Shown here: positions 51,010-64,000 of the stretch, in pieces
Layout of the letters: each line of letters opens with the position of its first letter
How positions within the stretch are numbered: position 1 is the first letter of the stretch
DNA from: Alphaproteobacteria bacterium
GTDB lineage: Bacteria; Pseudomonadota; Alphaproteobacteria; Sphingomonadales; Sphingomonadaceae
NCBI GenBank assembly: GCA_019232625.1
Contig: JAFANP010000035.1
Location: 201,512-265,511 of the forward strand
Length of the DNA stretch: 64,000 nucleotides
Direction: 5' to 3'
Program-made: the position numbers and the translations under genes
Notes under the pieces: generated by a model
Databases searched by the model: none
What the model saw: the letters and a program-made list of their open reading frames with translations, nothing else
What the model was told of the DNA's origin: nothing

Positions 51010-51273
51010 TTAGTGCTTGTTGGCCGCCTCGGCGTTCTCGACCGCATTGTCGACCGCATCGGCCTTGTTCTCGCCCGCGGCGCGGACGGCGTCGGCCTGG
51101 TTCTCGACGGCGTCGGCGGCGGCGTCGTTCGACATGTTGTCGGCCATGTCTTCCATGTTGTCGGCAACGTTCTCGGTGTTCGCGATCACGTTGTCGCCCG
51201 CGTCCGTGTGGCTGTTGCACGCGGCAAGCGCGAGGAGGCCGGCGCCGGCGGCGGCTTTGATGATGAGCTTCAT
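51010..51273 (-). CDS. Small putative lipoprotein
   Basis: 87 residues from ATG 51273. The signal peptide ends in the lipobox LALAACNS, so Cys at about residue 18 would be lipidated. The mature part is acidic and Asn/Asp/Ala-rich with a repeating helical pattern (NTENVADNMEDMADNMSND, ENQADAVRAAGENKADAVDN), consistent with a coiled coil. The family is not characterised. It is convergent with padR. Confidence 0.72.
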   Translation of the reverse strand: MKLIIKAAAGAGLLALAACNSHTDAGDNVIANTENVADNMEDMADNMSNDAAADAVENQADAVRAAGENKADAVDNAVENAEAANKH

Positions 51274-51298
51274 GTCTTTCCCCTCTGTTATCACAAAA

Positions 51299-51326
51299 GG
51301 ACGCCCCAGCACTGGCTGAGGCGTCC
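51299..51326 (-). terminator. Rho-independent terminator on the minus strand
   Basis: Read on the minus strand, GGACGCC and GGCGTCC form a stem around a 14-base loop and are followed by TTTTG. It would stop transcripts coming from the glycosyltransferase gene at 51609-52790 before the lipoprotein gene. Confidence 0.7.
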
Positions 51327-51460
51327 GTGGGAGCTCCGCGTGACCGGGTTGGAGCCCATCCGAATCAGACAACCCACCCGGCCATGTTAAGTTCCGGACG
51401 CGTCATGATCAAGCGGCGTGATCCGTCAGGACGGTGGGCGCCTAGATCTCTCCAGCCGCC

Positions 51461-51577
51461 GTTCGGGCTGAGCGCGTCGAAGCCCTCCTCTTCCCTCCGA
51501 AGGCAAGAAGAAAAGCTTCCTTCGACTCCGACTGCGGCGTCGCTCGGAACAGGCTTCGACAAGCCCGGGGCGAACGG
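51461..51577. repeat. Palindromic repeat (GTCGAAGCCC type), copy 2
   Basis: GTTCGGGCTGAGCGCGTCGA...CCTCCTCTTCCCTCC on one side and AGGCTTCGACAAGCCCGGGG CGAACGG on the other, related to the element at 18086-18170. The stretch 51327-51608 has no other feature that I can support. Confidence 0.7.
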
Positions 51578-51608
51578 TGGAGGCGATTCAACCCGATCCC
51601 CGGACCGG

Positions 51609-52790
51609 CTAGGGCACCGGGCTCTGCGGCGGCAGCGGCCCGCCGCGCTCGCGCTGGCGGATGACGCGGCAATAGGCGTCGACCAGCGCCTGGTTCACCT
51701 CGTCCCAGCCGTAGCGCGCGCTCGCTTCGCAGCCCGCCCGACCCGCCTCGCGCCGCGCCGCCGGATCCTCGCAATAGAAGCGCAGCGCCTCGGCGAAGGC
51801 CTCGATCGCGCCGGGGCGGACCAGCCGCCCGGTCACCCGGTCCGCGACGAGGCTCTCGCTCCCGGTGGCGATGGCCGCCACCACCGGCAGGCCAGCCGCC
51901 ATCGCTTCGAGGGTGACGTTGCCGAACGTCTCGGTCACCGACGGGTTGAACAGCATGTCCATGGACGCCACGGCGCGGCCGAGGTCCGGCCCGGCCTGGA
52001 ACCCCGCGAAGACGGCCTGAGGCAGCCGCCGCTCGAACCATTCGCGCGCCGGCCCCTCGCCGACCACGAGGACCTTGTGGCGGACCTGGCGGTGGTCGAG
52101 GCAGTCGATCGTGTCGGAGAAGACGTCCAGCCCCTTCTCCATCACCAGCCGGCCGACGAAGCCGACCACCGGCACGTCGTCCTCCAGCCCCAGGCTCCGT
52201 CGCCACGCGAGGCTGCGCGCGCCGGGATGGAAGATCGCCCGGTCGATGCCGCGGGTCCAGATGCCGACATTGTAGCTCATCCGTTGCACGCGCAGCAGCT
52301 GGGCCATGGAATCGGACGGGGCGAATATGGCGTCGCAGCGGCGGTAGAAGCGGCGGAGCACCGCTTCCATCACCGGCTCCAGGAAGGTGAGGCCGTAATA
52401 GCGGAAATAGGTCTCGAAGCGGGTGTGGACCGAGGCGACGACGGGAAGGCCGCTGTTGCGCGCGAGCGTCACCGCTCGGTGGCCGAGCAGATCGGGGCTG
52501 GCGACGTGGAAGATGTTGGGTCGGAAGGCGCGCAGGTCGCGGATCACCCTGCCCGGAAGCCCCACCGGGAACTTGTATTCGGAGCGTCCCGGTATGGGGA
52601 TGCTCGGCACGTGGACGACCTCGCCGTTGGGCGGGAAGGCCGGATGCTCGACGGTCGGCGAGTAGATGCGCACCGCCGCGCCCTTGCGCAGCAGATATTC
52701 GACCAGCCGGTTCAGCGCCTGGTTGGCGCCGTCGCGGATGTAATTGTAGTTGCCGCTGAACAGGGCGATCCTGAGGCCGGTCACGTCCAT
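51609..52790 (-). CDS. Glycosyltransferase family 4 (GT-B)
   Basis: 393 residues from ATG 52790. The N-terminal half has GNYNYIRDGANQALNRLVEYL and SVHTRFETYFRYYGL. The C-terminal nucleotide-sugar half has VGFVGRLVMEKGLDVF, VVGEGPAREWFERRL and the E-x7-E motif NPSVTETFGNVTLEAMAAGLP (in parts). It resembles enzymes of the SqdX/MgtA type that use UDP- or GDP-sugars to make glycolipids. It stands alone; the TPR gene upstream is divergent. Confidence 0.9.
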   Translation of the reverse strand: MDVTGLRIALFSGNYNYIRDGANQALNRLVEYLLRKGAAVRIYSPTVEHPAFPPNGEVVHVPSIPIPGRSEYKFPVGLPGRVIRDLRAFRPNIFHVASPDLLGHRAVTLARNSGLPVVASVHTRFETYFRYYGLTFLEPVMEAVLRRFYRRCDAIFAPSDSMAQLLRVQRMSYNVGIWTRGIDRAIFHPGARSLAWRRSLGLEDDVPVVGFVGRLVMEKGLDVFSDTIDCLDHRQVRHKVLVVGEGPAREWFERRLPQAVFAGFQAGPDLGRAVASMDMLFNPSVTETFGNVTLEAMAAGLPVVAAIATGSESLVADRVTGRLVRPGAIEAFAEALRFYCEDPAARREAGRAGCEASARYGWDEVNQALVDAYCRVIRQRERGGPLPPQSPVP

Positions 52791-52922
52791 CGGAAAAGGC
52801 GATAGCGCCTGCCACGGGGGAGGCCAACCTCCACGCCGCCTGCCGGCGCCGCCCGGCCGGAGGGTTGAGCGGCCCCGGCGTCGGGAGTAGCCTCCCGGCT
52901 TCGCCGCAGGGGGTGCAGCGCC

Positions 52923-54578
52923 ATGGCTCGTCTTCTTCTCCCGATCCTCCTCGCCGCGGCGGCCGCGCCGGCCGTCGCCCAGCCTCATGACGGCCATGCC
53001 GCCGGACCGCCGCAGACGCTCGCCCAGTGGGCCGACGGGGCGCGGCTGTTCGATGGCCTGGGCGGGTTCCACCGCCCCGTCACCACCCGCTCCGGGGAAG
53101 CCCAGCTCTATTTCGACCAGGGAATGCGGTTCGTCTGGGCCTTCAACCATGACGAAGCGACCCGCTCCTTCGCCAAGGCGGCGGCGCTCGATCCGTCCTG
53201 CGCCGCCTGCTGGTGGGGCGTCGCCTTGACCCTGGGCCCCAATTACAACATGCCGATGATGGCCGAGGCGCGGGCGAGGGCCGGCTGGGAGGCGCTGCAG
53301 AGGGCGAAGGCGGCCGCCGCCGGCGCGAGCCCGGTGGAGCGGGCGCTGATCGACGCGCTCGCCGCGCGGTTCCTCGCCGACAGGCCGCTCGACCCGTCGA
53401 ACAGCGCGGCGCCGCTCAAGGCCTATGTGGCGGCGATGCGCGCCGTCGCCGATCGCTTCCCCGACGATATGGACGTCCGGACGCTCTACGCCGAAGCGCT
53501 GATGAACACGAATCCGTGGAAGCTCTGGAAGCCGGACGGCAGCCCGGGCCCCGGCACGCCGGACATCCTCGCGGCGTTGAGGAAGGTGCTGGCCAGGGAT
53601 CCCCGGCACCCCGGCGCCAACCATTATTGGATCCACGCGGTGGAAGCGTCGCCCGACCCGGGGCAGGCGCTGGCATCGGCCGAAATGCTGACCGGAATGA
53701 TGCCGGCCGCGGGGCATCTCGAGCACATGCCCGCCCATATCTTCCAGCGCGTCGGCCGCTACGAGGCGGCGGCCGAGGCCAATCGCAAGGGCGCGGCCGC
53801 CGATCTCGCCTATCTCGGCCAGACGGCGCCGCCCGATTATTATCCGATGTACCTCATCCACAACTTCCAGTTCCTCGCCGCCTCGGCGGCGATGGAGGGG
53901 CGCCGGGCCGAGACGATCGACGCGCTGCGCCGGGCGAGGGCGGCGGTCCCCGACGCGATGCTGCTCGCCATGCCCGGCCTCGATTGGTCGGTCGGCTATC
54001 TCTACGACGGCTATGTCCGTTTCGGCCTGTGGCAGGAGATGCTGGCGGAGCCGGCGCCGGACCCGAACCTCCCCGGGCTCACCGCCGCCTGGCTGCAGGC
54101 GCGCGCGACGGCGCTGGCGGCGACCGGTCAGGTCGCCGCGGCGGAGGCGGCGGTCGCGGCATTGGACCGGCTGGTGGCCGCCACGCCGGCCGACGCCACC
54201 CAGGGGCAGAATGCGGCGCGGCCGCTCTATGAGATCGGCGCGCTGCGCGCCAAGGCCCGCATCGCCTCGGCGCGCGGCGACAAGGCGCGCGCGGTGGCGC
54301 TCCTCACCGAGGCGGTCGCGAGGGAGGACAAGCTCGCTTACAACGAGCCGGAGGACGCGTTCTTCCCGGGCCGGCATCTGCTCGGCGCGGCGTTGCTGGA
54401 CGCCGGCCGCGCCGCCGAGGCGAAAGCGGTCTATCTCGAGGATCTGAAGCGCCACCCCGGCAATGGCTGGGCCTATGCAGGGCTATGGCGGGCGCGGGGC
54501 GGCCGGGCCGGGCCCGACGGCCGCATCGGCAAGGCCTTCGAGAAGTCGGACGTTCATCCGACCGCGTCCGCTTATTGA
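52923..54578 (+). CDS. Exported tetratricopeptide-repeat protein
   Basis: 551 residues with a signal peptide (LLLPILLAAAAAPAVAQP). The mature protein is alpha-helical with TPR units, for example AQLYFDQGMRFVWAFNHDEA, SFAKAAALDPSCAACWWGVA, HIFQRVGRYEAAAEANRKGA and RHLLGAALLDAGRAAEAKAV. The conserved HxxxMPAHIFQRVGRY-type segment (GHLEHMPAHIF) is typical of this group of bacterial TPR proteins found near copper or redox genes, but their activity is unknown. No partner gene is beside it. Confidence 0.85.
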   Translation: MARLLLPILLAAAAAPAVAQPHDGHAAGPPQTLAQWADGARLFDGLGGFHRPVTTRSGEAQLYFDQGMRFVWAFNHDEATRSFAKAAALDPSCAACWWGVALTLGPNYNMPMMAEARARAGWEALQRAKAAAAGASPVERALIDALAARFLADRPLDPSNSAAPLKAYVAAMRAVADRFPDDMDVRTLYAEALMNTNPWKLWKPDGSPGPGTPDILAALRKVLARDPRHPGANHYWIHAVEASPDPGQALASAEMLTGMMPAAGHLEHMPAHIFQRVGRYEAAAEANRKGAAADLAYLGQTAPPDYYPMYLIHNFQFLAASAAMEGRRAETIDALRRARAAVPDAMLLAMPGLDWSVGYLYDGYVRFGLWQEMLAEPAPDPNLPGLTAAWLQARATALAATGQVAAAEAAVAALDRLVAATPADATQGQNAARPLYEIGALRAKARIASARGDKARAVALLTEAVAREDKLAYNEPEDAFFPGRHLLGAALLDAGRAAEAKAVYLEDLKRHPGNGWAYAGLWRARGGRAGPDGRIGKAFEKSDVHPTASAY

Positions 54579-54600
54579 TCTCCCCTCCTCGCCCCCACTG

Positions 54601-54880
54601 CGTCATGCCGAACCTGCTTCAGCATCCAAGGCGGAGACGGCAATGCGGGCGGAGGACTGGACCCTGAACCAAGTTCAGGGTGACGGCGGTTCCGACGAAC
54701 CCCTCTGCGATCCGATCTGAGCGCTGACGTGCGTAAATGGGGACAGTAACTATTTGTCCGGACTTCACCGGACAAATAGTTACTGTCCCCATTGGAACGG
54801 GCGGAGCGGAGGCAAAGCGGGCGGAGAACTGGACGCTGAAACGAGTTCAGGGTGACGGCCGTGCCTCTGGACGGCCTGCG
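54601..54880. repeat. Two copies of a palindromic repeat (TTCAGGGTGACG type)
   Basis: CGTCATGCCGAACCTGCTTC...GGCGGAGGACTGGACCCTG...AAGTTCAGGGTGACGG runs from 54601 to about 54690. A second part (GCGGGCGGAGAACTGGACGC, GAGTTCAGGGTGACGG) follows at about 54815-54862. A GGGGACA palindrome (54736-54793) lies between them, as if inserted in the array. No gene is seen in 54579-54903. Confidence 0.7.
54736..54793. repeat. GGGGACA-type palindrome, copy 2
   Basis: Arms of 26 bases (AATGGGGACAGTAACTATTT then GTCCGG, and the exact reverse complement) are separated by ACTTCA. It is perfect. It shares the GGGGACA ends, but not the interior, with the palindrome at 1599-1648. Confidence 0.85.
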
Positions 54881-54903
54881 ACTCATCCTGAAGCGATCAC
54901 GCT

Positions 54904-55005
54904 CTAGCGACCCCGCGCGCGGTCCAGTCTCCTGCGGATCACGAACAGCGCCGGCAGCACCAGCACCGCGACCAGCAGCAGGGTGATCGCGATCTTCAGC
55001 TCCAT
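54904..55005 (-). CDS. Small single-span membrane protein (33 residues)
   Basis: A short ORF from ATG 55005 with a very strong GAGGAGGACAAG ribosome site. It encodes MELKIAI, then a run of Leu/Val/Ala (about 14 residues) as a membrane helix, then FVIRRRLDRARGR as a basic cytoplasmic tail. It lies downstream of rpoC on the same strand, separated by a hairpin. It resembles the many unannotated small membrane proteins of proteobacteria; the function is unknown. Confidence 0.6.
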   Translation of the reverse strand: MELKIAITLLLVAVLVLPALFVIRRRLDRARGR

Positions 55006-55024
55006 CTTGTCCTCCTCAGCGAAA

Positions 55025-55052
55025 CGCCCCGCCGGCGGGAGTCGACGGGGCG
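55025..55052 (-). terminator. Hairpin after rpoC
   Basis: CGCCCCG and CGGGGCG are inverted with a loop of about 14 bases; on the minus strand TTTC follows. It is placed 30 bases after the rpoC stop, between rpoC and the 33-residue ORF. Confidence 0.65.
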
Positions 55053-55083
55053 CTTCTCCTTCTCATCCGTGCCTGCCCGGACC

Positions 55084-59358
<4,275 letters not shown>

Positions 59359-59379
59359 GTCTTCTTTCCTCAAACCCTC

Positions 59380-59495
59380 TCCCCTTCAGGGGAGAGGAAG
59401 AGCCGCCGTCAGGCGGCGAAGGAGAGGGGGAGTCGGTGGATTTCGCCCGACTTCCCCTCTCCCCGGCCCTCTCCCCTGAAGGGGAGAGGGAGGTT
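59380..59495. repeat. Palindromic repeats in the rpoB-rpoC spacer
   Basis: CCTCTCCCCTTCAGGGGAGAGG is palindromic and is followed by CCGCCGTCAGGCGGCG and by a second CCCTCTCCCCTGAAGGGGAG AGGG copy in the opposite half. The halves mirror each other around TTTCGCCCGAC. Repeats inside this operon could modulate the rpoC to rpoB ratio. Confidence 0.7.
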
Positions 59496-59497
59496 CC

Positions 59498-63652
<4,155 letters not shown>

Positions 63653-64000
63653 GTCTGTCGTGTCGCCTCGTCTGCGGGGCGGGGCCCCGGGGAGTTTGCC
63701 GTCACCCCGGCGAAGGCCGGGATCACCGCGAAAAAGGTCGCAGGCGCGAGAGACGCAAAAAGCCGCGAGTCTCCACCTTGGAAACCGCAGCTTCAGCGTC
63801 CTGAAAACCCCGTCCGATCAATGCGTTGAACGCGCTGCGCGACGGCGCGTCCTGTTCCGATGCGAATGAGGTGTGGCGGCTAGATAGGGGCGCGGGGCCG
63901 GTGGGTCAAGGGCTACGCGCTCCCTTTGCCCCTGTTGCTCCCTGTCGTCTCAAGCCTTCCAAGCAGCCGCTGGAGTTCATTTATCCTTCCCGCGCTGGGG
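63653..64000 (-). promoter_or_regulatory. Leader/promoter region upstream of rpoB
   Basis: Nothing here codes for a recognisable protein on either strand. It holds one more repeat of the sphingomonad type, GTCACCCCGGCGAAGGCCGGGATCAC (63701-63726, an imperfect inverted repeat), and an AT-richer section around 63730-63830. The usual rplL gene is not seen within these 348 bases. Exact promoter boxes cannot be assigned by eye. Confidence 0.4.

Noticed and set aside
63870-64000. End of rplL at the right edge
   Set aside because: No ribosomal protein L7/L12-like sequence can be read in any frame on the minus strand in these bases.

Overview
The window is a very GC-rich chromosomal segment that looks like an alphaproteobacterium of the order Sphingomonadales. 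The evidence is the form of GlmU, GlmS, RpoB, RpoC and RarA, many short stop/start overlaps (ATGA, GTGA), sphingomonad-type intergenic palindromic repeats, serralysin-type RTX proteases and a TonB receptor. No integrase, IS transposase, CRISPR array or plasmid gene was seen; the accessory content sits between housekeeping genes.

Layout. 1-6776: end of a nucleotidyltransferase-like gene, a membrane acyltransferase, a GT2 glycosyltransferase, gph, then glmU and glmS (UDP-GlcNAc synthesis). 6777-8570: a lower-GC regulatory stretch, a MarR-like regulator and an exported protein of unknown function. 8571-18072: the most unusual block, a same-strand run with mostly overlapping genes. It encodes a double-glycine leader peptide, an LpxL-like acyltransferase, an HlyD adaptor, a C39-peptidase ABC exporter, an acyl carrier protein, a ketoacyl-ACP synthase, two tandem nucleotidyltransferase-fold proteins, an outer-membrane beta-barrel protein, an alpha/beta hydrolase and a phosphopantetheinyl transferase. 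I infer a secreted, possibly fatty-acyl-modified ribosomal peptide system. 18352-19230: a signal peptidase I.

19277-22849 (minus strand): a subtilase, a small protein resembling a stand-alone subtilase propeptide/inhibitor, and a protein of seven 57-residue repeats. 23233-25591: an ECF sigma factor with a DUF6249-like membrane protein and a putative anti-sigma membrane protein, plus an ATP-grasp enzyme. 25757-28508: a serralysin-like protease, a LysR regulator and a small ORF. 28733-31960: a DyP-type peroxidase with two unknown partner proteins in one operon. 31964-39039 (minus): a six-gene operon for CoA-dependent catabolism of 2-aminobenzoate or a similar aromatic acid; its SDR gene carries an in-frame palindromic repeat. 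39259-41917: a VTT membrane protein and a TonB receptor. 41987-45211: a second, larger RTX serralysin and an exported protein. 45372-45447: tRNA-Thr(UGU).

45562-54578: a C13 (legumain-like) peptidase, a DUF429-like protein, a mechanosensitive-channel-like protein, RarA, a PadR regulator, a small lipoprotein, a GT4 glycosyltransferase and a TPR protein. 54904-63652 (minus): rpoB, rpoC and a 33-residue membrane protein gene. The last 350 bases are the leader and promoter side of rpoB. Palindromic repeats of at least five types occupy many of the gene-free stretches.
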